A stretch of DNA of 64,000 nucleotides. It comes from Terriglobia bacterium (lineage in GTDB: Bacteria; Acidobacteriota; Terriglobia; Bryobacterales; Bryobacteraceae). Shown in pieces: positions 9,220 through 15,822 of the stretch; within the stretch, counting starts at the first letter, position 1, and every line of letters begins with the position of its first letter. Location of the stretch: contig JAIQFE010000016.1 of NCBI GenBank assembly GCA_020073445.1, positions 62,001 to 126,000 of the forward strand. The letters run 5' to 3'. The notes beneath the pieces were generated by a model. That model worked only from the letters and a program-made list of their open reading frames with translations. It did no database searches and was not told the DNA's origin. The position numbers and the translations under genes are program-made.

Positions 9220-10710
9220 CTGGCAGGCGAAGTTCGCCGCTTCGTCGATGCTGCCCGAGCCTTTGTACTTCGCCACCTGAGGATACGGGCACAAGGGACG
9301 CGTGCGGTCCACCTTGCCGGCGGTGCTGTGCGATGCGATGATCTTCTCGGGCGCCTTTCCCTGTTCCACCCACTGTTCCAGCGCGCCGACCTTATCGAAC
9401 ACGTTCGGCCCTTCGCCGCCGCCGCAGTGTCCCATCCCTGGCTCCAGGAAGAGCCGCATGTTGTTGGAAGTCTTCGAGGCTCCGCCAAACGTATCCTCCA
9501 CGCTCTTGTAGTACTTGATGGTGTTCAGCGGAGCGACATTCGAATCGGCCCAGCCATGATAGATGAGCAGCTTTCCGTTGTGCGCGAAAAACGGCTTGAG
9601 GTTGGGATCGGTGGCGTTCATGGCCGCGTTTTCCGGCTGCTCCGCCAGCGCGATGCCTTTATCGAAGTCGAACGTCTTCCAGTCCCAAGCGGGATTCTTG
9701 AAGACCACGTACTTGAAGTGGTCGAAGATATTCGCGGAAGGATCCGGGCCGGTTGCCTGGATGCCCCAATTCAGCTCGCTTCCAGGCGCCAAAGACGGAA
9801 ACAGGACCTGCCCCGTGCGTGGATTTATCGCTGAGCTGTAGATTTTCTTCGCGGCGTCCACTTGCGGCGCCGTGAGGCAAGACGGGCCGTCGCCGTTCTT
9901 GCACAGCAGCACCTTGGGATCGAACTTGCACTTGGTGGGATCTTCGATGAGTCCGTCTTTGACGCCATCGCGCAGATCGCAGGCGGCGAGCGCGGCTTGG
10001 TGAATCACGGGGTACTTGGCCGGCGGAATGTAACTGGCCGGATCTTTCAGCACGGCGAAGGCGATCCACAAAGAGATCGCGGTGCGGTTGGCGGGCGCGC
10101 CGGTGATGATGCCGTCGTAATCGTCGGGAAACTTCTGGGCCTCTTTCAATCCCTGACGGCCGCCCGTGGAACACCCATTCCAATAGGAGAGTCGCGGCGC
10201 GCTGCCGTAGAACGCCTGGACGACGGCTTTGGCCTTGAGGGTCATCTCATGCTCGGAGCGCCAGCTGAAATCGATGAACTGTTCGGGATGCTCCAGGGCG
10301 AAGCTCCCGCTGCCGCCCACGTGCCCGGTGTCCGTGGACGCACTTGCATAGCCCGCTTTGACCGCGTCCGCCAGTGCGGAATAACTGATGACTCCAGCCC
10401 AGCCTCCGTTCCCCACGGACTGCAGTTTCTTGTTCCAGTTCGAAGTCGGGAGCCAGAATTCGACCTTGATATCGGAATCGCTGGAGGGTTTGAGCGTCGC
10501 TGCCACGCGGCAAAACTCGGGAAGGTCCTTATAGGCGTTGGCACCCTTTCCTTTTCCAGTGGCGCCGGGTTGCGAGAACTTTCCCGCGGGCACGACCTGC
10601 GCCGTCGTGATGGTTGCATTCGGCAAGGCCAGTGACACGAGGCTTTCGCATGAGGCTGCAAACGCGGGAGCAGAAATGGCGCACGCCAGAACGAGTAGGG
10701 GCTTTTGCAT
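9211..10710 (-). CDS. Tannase/feruloyl esterase family secreted hydrolase
   Basis: A 499-residue secreted alpha/beta hydrolase with a clear signal peptide (MQKPLLVLACAISAPAFA). The nucleophile elbow is GCSTGGRQG, preceded by the family motif RLSYWN. GWADSNVAP and GMGHCGGG near the C-terminus carry the acid and His of the triad, and paired Cys residues in CESLV and CLTAPQ suit the family disulfide pattern. It would cleave aromatic esters such as ferulate or gallate esters from plant material. This fits the methoxyaromatic-type demethylase about 35 kb further on, though the two are not linked in an operon. Confidence 0.9.
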   Translation of the reverse strand: MQKPLLVLACAISAPAFAASCESLVSLALPNATITTAQVVPAGKFSQPGATGKGKGANAYKDLPEFCRVAATLKPSSDSDIKVEFWLPTSNWNKKLQSVGNGGWAGVISYSALADAVKAGYASASTDTGHVGGSGSFALEHPEQFIDFSWRSEHEMTLKAKAVVQAFYGSAPRLSYWNGCSTGGRQGLKEAQKFPDDYDGIITGAPANRTAISLWIAFAVLKDPASYIPPAKYPVIHQAALAACDLRDGVKDGLIEDPTKCKFDPKVLLCKNGDGPSCLTAPQVDAAKKIYSSAINPRTGQVLFPSLAPGSELNWGIQATGPDPSANIFDHFKYVVFKNPAWDWKTFDFDKGIALAEQPENAAMNATDPNLKPFFAHNGKLLIYHGWADSNVAPLNTIKYYKSVEDTFGGASKTSNNMRLFLEPGMGHCGGGEGPNVFDKVGALEQWVEQGKAPEKIIASHSTAGKVDRTRPLCPYPQVAKYKGSGSIDEAANFACQLP

Positions 10711-10796
10711 GGTGACCTCCAGACGTTGTTTACAAACTGCGGATCAGTATACACCTCCAGAGGATTGAAATATGATGTTCCGGGGAGGGGTTGAGC

Positions 10797-11594
10797 ATGA
10801 AACGTAATCTTGTTTGGCTGCTCGGGGCTGTCTTGTTCGCGCATGGTTCCGGCAATGCGCAGGATTTTGATGGCAAGAAGGTAGCGGCAGCGCTCACGCG
10901 GAAAAACATCCCTCCTGCGCCACGCTTGCCCGACGGCCATCCCGACCTGGGTAACGACAAAGGGGCGTGGGAGCCTCCGGGCGTGGGCGACATGGCCGGC
11001 ACAGGAGGCGGTTTCGCAGGAACCGCGCAGCCGGAGAAGAAGGTCGACGTGCCCTTCCTTCCATGGGCCAAGGCCGCATACGATCAACGCAATGCCAGCA
11101 TCACGAAGGACGATCCCGAAGGGTTCTGTCTTCCTTCGGGAATCCCGCGTATGTACGCGACCTCCTTCCCGTTTCAGATTTACCAGATGCCCAACCGCAT
11201 TCTGTTTGTGTTTGAGGGCGGCGCGCACATGTGGAGAGTCGTATACACGGATGGGCGGAAACATACGCCGCCCGACAAGCTGAATCCGACGTACCTGGGC
11301 GAGGGGATCGGCCATTGGGAAGGCGACACGCTGGTGGTCGATGTCACCGGGTTGAACGATCGAAGCTGGGTGGACGCGGCAGGGCATCCGCACACGGAAC
11401 AGCTTCACGTGATCGAGCGCTTCACGCGCGTGAATGAGCTAATTTTGCACTACGAGGCGACGATCGACGATCCTGGAGCCTATTCCAAGCCGTGGACCAC
11501 GAGCTGGAATATCCTGTTCCACCCCGGCATGGAACCGTTCGAGTATATCTGCCAAGAGAATAATGCCGATCTGAAGCATCTGGTCGGTAAGTAG
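10797..11594 (+). CDS. Exported GHWEGD-family protein (copy 1 of 4)
   Basis: A 265-residue exported protein of unknown function. ATG at 10797 follows a GGGGAGGGG ribosome site by about 7 nt, so the in-frame TTG at 10791 is less likely. After the signal peptide the family pattern is FLPWAKAAYDQR, CLPSGIPRMY, WRVVYTDGRKH, IGHWEGDTLVVDVTGLND, ERFTR and IDDPGAYSKPW. Three relatives in this window share these motifs. The gene ends GGT AAG TAG, and those last eight bases are the target duplicated by the transposon that follows, so the insertion sits exactly on this stop codon without destroying it. Confidence 0.8.
   Translation: MKRNLVWLLGAVLFAHGSGNAQDFDGKKVAAALTRKNIPPAPRLPDGHPDLGNDKGAWEPPGVGDMAGTGGGFAGTAQPEKKVDVPFLPWAKAAYDQRNASITKDDPEGFCLPSGIPRMYATSFPFQIYQMPNRILFVFEGGAHMWRVVYTDGRKHTPPDKLNPTYLGEGIGHWEGDTLVVDVTGLNDRSWVDAAGHPHTEQLHVIERFTRVNELILHYEATIDDPGAYSKPWTTSWNILFHPGMEPFEYICQENNADLKHLVGK
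11587..11594. repeat. Left copy of 8-bp target-site duplication GTAAGTAG
   Basis: GTAAGTAG ends the upstream gene's coding sequence and occurs again at 14317-14324 next to the other end of the transposon. An 8-bp duplication is the size usually made by IS1595-family elements. Confidence 0.85.
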
Positions 11595-11617
11595 GGTAAC
11601 TATATACTTCGCTAACC
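11595..11617. repeat. Left terminal inverted repeat of the IS1595-type transposon
   Basis: The first 23 bases (GGTAACTATATACTTC, then GCTAACC) match the reverse complement of 14282-14304 at 20 of 23 positions. The similarity continues more loosely for about 8 bases inward. The repeat directly abuts the target duplication. Confidence 0.85.
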
Positions 11618-11661
11618 ACACTTGCTAGGCTGGTGGTGGCGTGACAGGTCGGAAAAATCAG

Positions 11662-12039
11662 TTATTTTAGGCGTTCCAGGAATCGCCTATGGTGTTCCGT
11701 GATCAACTCGAATTTGGCTTTTTGGGCGGGATCTTTTTGGTCCTCAGGGGTCAGGGGAGGAGGAGGAGGAGGTATCATGGCCGCAGGGAAGTTGATCTTT
11801 CCATTTGCGGCTTCAAATGCTTCTATGTTCAGTTGGAGATAGTAGCTCACCAGCATTGCATGAGCCCACGTCATAGTAATTGCGGTATGCCATTCCACGC
11901 CACGCTTAAACCCTGCCAGTTCGCCAAATATTATCTTGAGGTCCCATACGGTTGGGGAGAAAAAGGTGTTGTTGGCGTATTCGACAGTTAAGTCTTCATC
12001 GTTTTGCTGAAGCGGCTGTGACTTCGCTGATTCGTCCAT
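11662..12039 (-). CDS. DUF3467-like small protein, transposon passenger
   Basis: A 125-residue soluble protein. EYANNTFFSPTVWDLKIIFGEL followed by ITMTWAHAMLVSYYL and a Tyr/Glu-rich helix resembles the DUF3467 pattern (YANN...DfrLiFG...vtmSp.hAk.L). The C-terminus has a six-proline run and a charged tail. Its function is unknown. It is the last gene of a minus-strand group inside the transposon, 17 nt after the zinc-ribbon gene, and is probably co-transcribed with it. Confidence 0.6.
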   Translation of the reverse strand: MDESAKSQPLQQNDEDLTVEYANNTFFSPTVWDLKIIFGELAGFKRGVEWHTAITMTWAHAMLVSYYLQLNIEAFEAANGKINFPAAMIPPPPPPLTPEDQKDPAQKAKFELITEHHRRFLERLK

Positions 12040-12056
12040 TTTGTGTTTTTACAAAA

Positions 12057-12440
12057 CTACGCTACGGCTGGCAGCAGTTCGCGATATGGAGAGACAGGTT
12101 CTTCCCGTAGAATCCGTTTCGCCCTGGGCCTCTTCTTCGCCCTAAAAGCCCTAGGATCAAACTCAGCAAGTCCGCCCTGGCCTATCACCATGGAAAATGG
12201 GAGTACGGGAGCGTTAAGTATAAGTCGATCCAACTGAAGTCGTGGGTCCCAGTGTTGGGGCCTTTCGTTGAACCTGCTCCACCATGCTGGTCCAGTTCTA
12301 ATCCATGCCGCCCTTAGATCTGGGATGGAAGCGCGTATGTCATGCCCAAACTCGGTTCCGCAGGATGAGCAAATGTTGTAATCGGACGGAGGAACCTCCA
12401 TCTGATAGCCACACACAGGACAAATATTGAAATTTACCAT
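12057..12440 (-). CDS. Small zinc-ribbon protein, transposon passenger
   Basis: From ATG 12440 the protein has 127 residues. NICPVCGYQME and NICSSCGTEFGHD form a CxxC...CxxC zinc ribbon at the N-terminus. It is followed by AWIRTGPAWWSRF and WDPRLQLDRLIL, which recur in a widespread uncharacterised zinc-ribbon family. The longer ATG at 12491 would add an unlikely N-terminal tail. The start overlaps the end of the preceding gene by 7 nt, which suggests coupled translation. Its role is unknown; DNA, RNA or protein binding is possible. Confidence 0.65.
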   Translation of the reverse strand: MVNFNICPVCGYQMEVPPSDYNICSSCGTEFGHDIRASIPDLRAAWIRTGPAWWSRFNERPQHWDPRLQLDRLILNAPVLPFSMVIGQGGLAEFDPRAFRAKKRPRAKRILREEPVSPYRELLPAVA

Positions 12441-12784
12441 GCGAGGCACGTTGCCTGATAGTATAGCAGGTTCGTGGCGTAATCGTGGCACTTGTTTGCG
12501 GCCCGCGCTATCGCCCGCTGCGCTGGTGCGAGCGTAGCGCAGGGTACCGGTACAAAGAAAGTTCGTATAACGCCACCGCGCATCGTTCCAAAGTGATCGC
12601 TGACCGTGTTAAAGCGCACCAAGTCTCCGCGAGATCGCGTATGCTCCAATGTTGGCGCGAGTATGGGAGAAGTCAGAAACGTACTGGCCAACAATTCATA
12701 CTCTGCGGCGGTTGCCGCTCCAAAATCCGCACCGTGGCGCTGAAAATGGTTGTTCAATTGGGGGAGACCGTAGAACCTAGCCAT
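12434..12784 (-). CDS. Hypothetical protein with FGxxxGGVIRTFF motif, transposon passenger
   Basis: From ATG 12784 the protein has 116 residues. It reads NNHFQRHGADFGAATAAEYELLA, then RSRGDLVRFNTVSDHFGTMRGGVIRTFFVP. This pattern occurs in small hypothetical proteins, sometimes as the tail of larger secreted or phage proteins, where an RNase-like toxin fold has been suggested. That function is a guess here. The upstream extension to 12958 lies opposite a real small gene and lacks similarity, so it is rejected. It is first in the minus-strand passenger group and overlaps the zinc-ribbon gene. Confidence 0.5.
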   Translation of the reverse strand: MARFYGLPQLNNHFQRHGADFGAATAAEYELLASTFLTSPILAPTLEHTRSRGDLVRFNTVSDHFGTMRGGVIRTFFVPVPCATLAPAQRAIARAANKCHDYATNLLYYQATCLAW

Positions 12785-12815
12785 TTCGGAAATATGATGA
12801 TATAACACAACTAGG

Positions 12816-12971
12816 ATGGAACGAAAGCCAGACATGATCGAAGGGCCGGAAGCGTTCGCCCGCTTCCGGGATGCCGTCAAGAAGGTTCTGACGGTCCCCA
12901 AGAGCGCGGTTCCCAATCCGTTCGGCAAGCGCAAAAAGCAAAAGAAAACGCCTACCAAGAGATCCCTCTAG
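12816..12971 (+). CDS. 51-residue basic small protein, transposon passenger
   Basis: This short frame encodes MERKPDMIEGPEAFARFRD, then AVKKVLTVPKS, NPFGKRKK and a lysine-rich tail. The pattern FxRFxxAVKxVLxVPKS resembles a widespread family of very small proteins of unknown role found near mobile or toxin-antitoxin genes. It is the only plus-strand gene in the transposon, divergent from the FGxxxGG protein and convergent with the 82-residue gene, whose end it overlaps by 4 nt. A canonical ribosome site is not clear. It could be the antitoxin-like partner of the divergent gene; nothing in the sequence proves that. Confidence 0.6.
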   Translation: MERKPDMIEGPEAFARFRDAVKKVLTVPKSAVPNPFGKRKKQKKTPTKRSL

Positions 12972-13216
12972 TCGGGCGCTATTCTTTCCAATGCGCGAAT
13001 ACAATCCTTAACCACGTCTAGTTCGTCCGCGGTCATCGCGTCTAGCTGTGCGATCCGGTGATCGCGCTCGCGTTCCTTGTCATCGAAAGTCCGTCCGTCA
13101 TCTGGCGGTTGCGTGTCGAGGAGTACTTGCAGATGATGTATCACTTTCCCCTCGTCGATGTCCCGGTCTTTTCGAAAGAGGTCGATCATTTTTAGGATGG
13201 CTGCATCGCGAGTCAT
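12968..13216 (-). CDS. 82-residue charged hypothetical protein, transposon passenger
   Basis: A small, highly charged and predicted all-helical protein (MTRDAAILKMIDLFRKDR at the start, MTADELDVVKDCIRALER near the end). It has no membrane segment, signal or recognisable catalytic motif. It lies between the transposase and the plus-strand small gene, and overlaps the latter's stop by 4 nt in a convergent arrangement. I do not recognise the family. Its helix-rich, acidic C-terminal half could suit a protein-protein adaptor or antitoxin. Confidence 0.5.
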   Translation of the reverse strand: MTRDAAILKMIDLFRKDRDIDEGKVIHHLQVLLDTQPPDDGRTFDDKERERDHRIAQLDAMTADELDVVKDCIRALERIAPD

Positions 13217-13287
13217 CTTTACCGTTTTCCTTCTTTGTAGGTAATTACCGATTACGCTTCCCGCGCTTTTGCCGTTTCAGTTCTTTC

Positions 13288-14256
13288 TCAGTTCGGCCAC
13301 GTTTCACCTTCGTGATTCTTGCCGGTGACTTGATCCCAAGTGAGACGCTTGCCGACGATCTGAGACGCGGCCAGTTTAAAGCGTTCCCAGTCGTTCATTT
13401 CCTTGCCGCGATTGTTGAACCGATAGGCTTGCTCATCGAGATAGCGGAACAAGTGAAACGGTTCGACGCTCACGTAGGTTCCGCTGATGGTGCGCTTCAG
13501 AAGCGCCCAGTAGTTCTCAAGCCCATTAGTGTGTATGTTGTCCCTCACATACTCTACCGCGTGATCTACAACCTTGTGCGCGTAGTCTCCGGCCAATCCC
13601 TCGTATGAGAGAAGGAAGTCGGTATAGAGCGCGGAACCCGCTTCGACGTTCTTGCGGACTTCGCCCTGGATGGCGGTTTTCTTTCGGTTCGGAATAACGG
13701 AGGTTCGCACTCGGCTCTTGCCGTCTTTGCCACGCTCAAGGATGCCCATAACTGGAGTCTTGTCTTTGGTTCCAGTCCCGGTGATTCGGCGCTGGCGTTG
13801 CGCTACATGCATGTTTCGCGCCTTCCCTCCGATAAAAGTCTCATCTGCCTCTACGTGGCCCGACAGTTTCTCGAACGATCCAGAGTAGAGCGCGAAGCGG
13901 ATACGATGATCGAGGAACCACGCTGACTTCTGAGTGATGCCGAGATCCTTTGCCATCTCGCATGAACTGATTCCGTTCTTGCAATTCACGATGAGCCACA
14001 GGGCGCAAAGCCACTTGTCGAGAGTGATCGGGGAGTCCTCGAAGATGGTTCCGACCTTCAGGGAGAACTGCGCTTTAGGATGCTTGCCGTAGCACTTGTA
14101 GCGGTTCACGCTCGCGAGATATGAAACGTTGTCCGATCCGCAGTACGGGCACTTGACCTTGCCATCCGTCCACCGCAAGCCCGCTAGAAACTCATTGCAG
14201 TTCTTGGGTTCGGCGAAGTAGATAATCGCCTCTTGGAGAGTGGATGGTAGTGCCAT
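13288..14256 (-). CDS. IS1595-family transposase
   Basis: A 322-residue transposase with an N-terminal zinc ribbon (CPYCGSDN at 37-44 with a second half near YKCYGKH) and a catalytic ISXO2-like domain. The acidic residues lie in GHVEADETFIGG (Asp138), YTDFLLSYEGL and HTNGLENYWALLKR, the usual IS1595 arrangement, and the C-terminal FRYLDEQAYRFNNR is typical. The frame is intact, so the element could still be active. The gene runs inward from the right inverted repeat, with the passenger genes behind it. Confidence 0.93.
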   Translation of the reverse strand: MALPSTLQEAIIYFAEPKNCNEFLAGLRWTDGKVKCPYCGSDNVSYLASVNRYKCYGKHPKAQFSLKVGTIFEDSPITLDKWLCALWLIVNCKNGISSCEMAKDLGITQKSAWFLDHRIRFALYSGSFEKLSGHVEADETFIGGKARNMHVAQRQRRITGTGTKDKTPVMGILERGKDGKSRVRTSVIPNRKKTAIQGEVRKNVEAGSALYTDFLLSYEGLAGDYAHKVVDHAVEYVRDNIHTNGLENYWALLKRTISGTYVSVEPFHLFRYLDEQAYRFNNRGKEMNDWERFKLAASQIVGKRLTWDQVTGKNHEGETWPN

Positions 14257-14281
14257 GAATCAAGAATACGGCAAGAAGCAT

Positions 14282-14316
14282 GGTTAGTCAAGTAAATAGT
14301 TACCTTAATTGTTGCC
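14282..14316. repeat. Right terminal inverted repeat of the IS1595-type transposon
   Basis: Read on the minus strand, the inner 23 bases match the left end at 20 of 23 positions. Twelve further bases, GGCAACAATTAA, reach the target duplication and look like an imperfect second copy (9 of 12) of the terminal GGTAACTATTTA. Confidence 0.8.
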
Positions 14317-14324
14317 GTAAGTAG
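14317..14324. repeat. Right copy of 8-bp target-site duplication GTAAGTAG
   Basis: It is identical to 11587-11594. It lies only two bases before the ECF-type promoter of the next gene, so the insertion narrowly spared that promoter. Confidence 0.85.
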
Positions 14325-14326
14325 AG

Positions 14327-14359
14327 ACTGTAAGGTTTGTGGAGGCCGTGCGTCAGCCC
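14327..14359 (+). promoter_or_regulatory. ECF-type promoter of the triple-repeat gene
   Basis: ACTGTAAGGTT at 14327-14337 and CGTCAGCCC at 14351-14359 are separated by 13 nt. The same two blocks with the same spacing lie upstream of the metallothionein-like gene (15596-15628). CGTC is the classic -10 core of ECF sigma factors, and an ECF sigma gene lies between the two targets. Confidence 0.8.
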
Positions 14360-14390
14360 AATGGAAAGGAAAAGTTAAAAGGAAACTAAC

Positions 14391-14975
14391 ATGTCGAAAC
14401 TCACGAAACTGACGAGAGGCCTCCTGGTGGTAACGGCCGCCAACATCGCATTGAGCGCAGCAAGTGGAGCAGATGGCGCGCTGGAGTACCGGATTCTTGC
14501 AACGTCCAAAACCTCCACTATGGACAAGGAGATCAACGAAGCGGCTGCCGATGGTTATCGCTTCGCCAAAGCCATGGGAGGCAAAACCGCAAACGGAGGA
14601 CAGGAGGTGGTTGTCGCAATGGTGAAGGAGGCTGGGGCCGCAGGCCGGTCCGGCTTCCGATACAAGCTGCTGGCCACGTCGAAAACCTCCACCATGCAGA
14701 AAGAAATGCAAAGCCTGGCGGACGAAGGCTATGAATACGTCGACCAGACCGTGTTCCAGACGGCCTTCGGAGGCAGGGAGGTAGTCGTCATCATGGAAGC
14801 CGACCCCGCCCAAAAAGCGCGTTCCAACTACCGGCTGCTTGCAACCACGAAAACCTCGACCATGCAAAAGGAGCTACAAGCGGCGGGATCGCAAGGATAC
14901 GTGTTGTTTGGCCTCACCGTGGGTAAGACAGAAATAGGAGGCGACGAGATCGTCGCAGTCCTGAGGAAGAATTAG
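14391..14975 (+). CDS. Exported protein with three DUF4177-like repeats
   Basis: A 194-residue protein with a signal-type N-terminus (cleavage probably near SGADGA) and three repeats of about 57 residues starting near 32, 90 and 148. Each has the form YRxLATSKTSTMxKExxxAxxxGY...GGxEVVVxM, reminiscent of DUF4177 (Y.vl...l..ELn..g.eGWelv). AAGGAAA precedes the ATG. The gene sits downstream of the ECF-type promoter and converges on the sigma gene, overlapping its end by 4 nt. It is probably a target of that sigma factor and an envelope stress or metal-response protein; no enzymatic motif is visible. Confidence 0.75.
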   Translation: MSKLTKLTRGLLVVTAANIALSAASGADGALEYRILATSKTSTMDKEINEAAADGYRFAKAMGGKTANGGQEVVVAMVKEAGAAGRSGFRYKLLATSKTSTMQKEMQSLADEGYEYVDQTVFQTAFGGREVVVIMEADPAQKARSNYRLLATTKTSTMQKELQAAGSQGYVLFGLTVGKTEIGGDEIVAVLRKN

Positions 14976-15571
14976 GTTTTGCCGGGTTGGCAACTTGCGG
15001 AGCCCGTGGACTGGCAGTGACAATCCAGGCACCCGTGCTCCGCGCAACTTCCGCAGACGACGCGCACCTGCTTGCGCAGAGCCTCCCGCGCCCGATGCAC
15101 CCGAACCGCAGCATTCCCCGAAGTAATCCCCGCCTGCGCCGCTAAATCATTCAGGCTTCCTTCATCCAGATCGATGGTCCGAAGCGCGTCCCGGTACTCC
15201 GGCTTGAGCGTATCCAACAAGCCCAGGATGCAGGCGCAGATTTCGTTCTTCAGTTCCGCTGCCGGAGCCTCCTGCGTGACAAACTCTTTGCCCCAACCCT
15301 CCATAGCCCGCTCCGTCGAAGCGCGGTGACGGTAATGATCGATGACAGCATTGCGTAATATTCGGTAAAACCACGCCACGACGCTCTCTTCGTCTCGCAC
15401 TTCGGCGCCGCGCTCCAGGCCCTTCACAAACGCCGCTTGCAGAATGTCTTCCGCGGCGGCCCGGGATTCGACGCGGGTTTGGAGGAATGCCAGAAACTGC
15501 CGGTGGTGATCCACAAGGCGCTGGATCGCCTCCGGGGTCAGGGAAGTCGATGATTCTGGAGTAGTTGCCAC
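14972..15571 (-). CDS. ECF sigma factor with C-terminal cysteine cluster
   Basis: A 199-residue sigma-70 family factor. Region 2 spans about 20-85 (EDILQAAFVKGLE, VVAWFYRILRNAVIDHYR) and region 4 about 115-170 (LKPEYRDALRTIDLDEGSLNDLAAQAGITSGNAAVRVHRAREAL). The last 30 residues add CGSCAEHGCLDCHC (Cys173, 176, 181, 184, 186) and another Cys at 194. No anti-sigma gene is adjacent. In related ECF groups such a Cys-rich tail is thought to sense metal or redox state directly. Both flanking genes carry the same ECF-type promoter, so they are the likely regulon. Sigma identity is firm; the sensing role is inferred. Confidence 0.9.
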   Translation of the reverse strand: MATTPESSTSLTPEAIQRLVDHHRQFLAFLQTRVESRAAAEDILQAAFVKGLERGAEVRDEESVVAWFYRILRNAVIDHYRHRASTERAMEGWGKEFVTQEAPAAELKNEICACILGLLDTLKPEYRDALRTIDLDEGSLNDLAAQAGITSGNAAVRVHRAREALRKQVRVVCGSCAEHGCLDCHCQSTGSASCQPGKT

Positions 15572-15595
15572 CAGGCTCAGACTATCACGCCCGGC

Positions 15596-15628
15596 ACTGT
15601 AAGGTTCTCGAGGGACGTACGTCAGCCC
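15596..15628 (+). promoter_or_regulatory. ECF-type promoter of the metallothionein-like gene
   Basis: ACTGTAAGGTT at 15596-15606 and CGTCAGCCC at 15620-15628 are separated by 13 nt, the same blocks and spacing as at 14327-14359. The -10 region is embedded in a perfect palindrome GACGTACGTC (15614-15623), which the other copy lacks. The leader to the start codon is about 50 nt. Confidence 0.8.
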
Positions 15629-15669
15629 CTATGAAAGCGCATTGAGCGCAGAAAAAAGGAGAAAAGAAA

Positions 15670-15816
15670 ATGTCGAACGTGAAGAGAGCCAATACGAAGA
15701 ATGCGGCTAAGGGCAACTGCGGATGCGGGACCTGCTCCTGCGGATGCGAGAAGAACGCTTGCCGCTGCCAGGAGACGAACTGCCAGTGCGGTTGCGGTAA
15801 GCCTTCCGGCCGGTAG
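15670..15816 (+). CDS. 48-residue metallothionein-like Cys-rich peptide
   Basis: This short frame encodes a basic N-terminus (MSNVKRANTKNAAKG) and then ten cysteines in 26 residues (Cys17, 19, 22, 24, 26, 31, 33, 38, 40, 42), mostly as CxC and CxxC pairs. No other fold signal is present. The composition is that of a metallothionein-type metal chelator, probably for Zn, Cu, Cd or Fe. AAAAGGAG precedes the ATG by 7 nt, and an ECF-type promoter lies about 50 nt upstream. It is divergent from the Cys-tailed sigma factor. Similarity to a named metallothionein family could not be tested; a maturation peptide or regulator is an alternative. Confidence 0.75.
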   Translation: MSNVKRANTKNAAKGNCGCGTCSCGCEKNACRCQETNCQCGCGKPSGR

Positions 15817-15822
15817 TCGACA

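Larger units (their letters stand above)
11595..14316 (-). mobile_element. IS1595-family transposon with passenger genes, about 2.7 kb
   Basis: The unit is bounded by inverted repeats (11595-11617 and 14282-14316) and by a perfect 8-bp duplication, GTAAGTAG, on each side. It carries an intact IS1595-type transposase at its right end and five small genes. Base composition looks clearly more AT-rich than the flanks. Before insertion the GHWEGD-family gene would have run almost directly into the ECF promoter at 14327. Passenger genes are known in several IS1595 groups; these particular ones are not a set I recognise. The right end has an extra 12 bp, GGCAACAATTAA, that resembles a second copy of the terminal motif. 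Confidence 0.85.

Noticed and set aside
13239-13247. AGGTAATTA as left end of a simple transposase-only IS
   Set aside because: The match to the right end is only 8 of 9 bases and there is no target duplication. The end at 11595 has 20 of 23 matches and a perfect 8-bp duplication.
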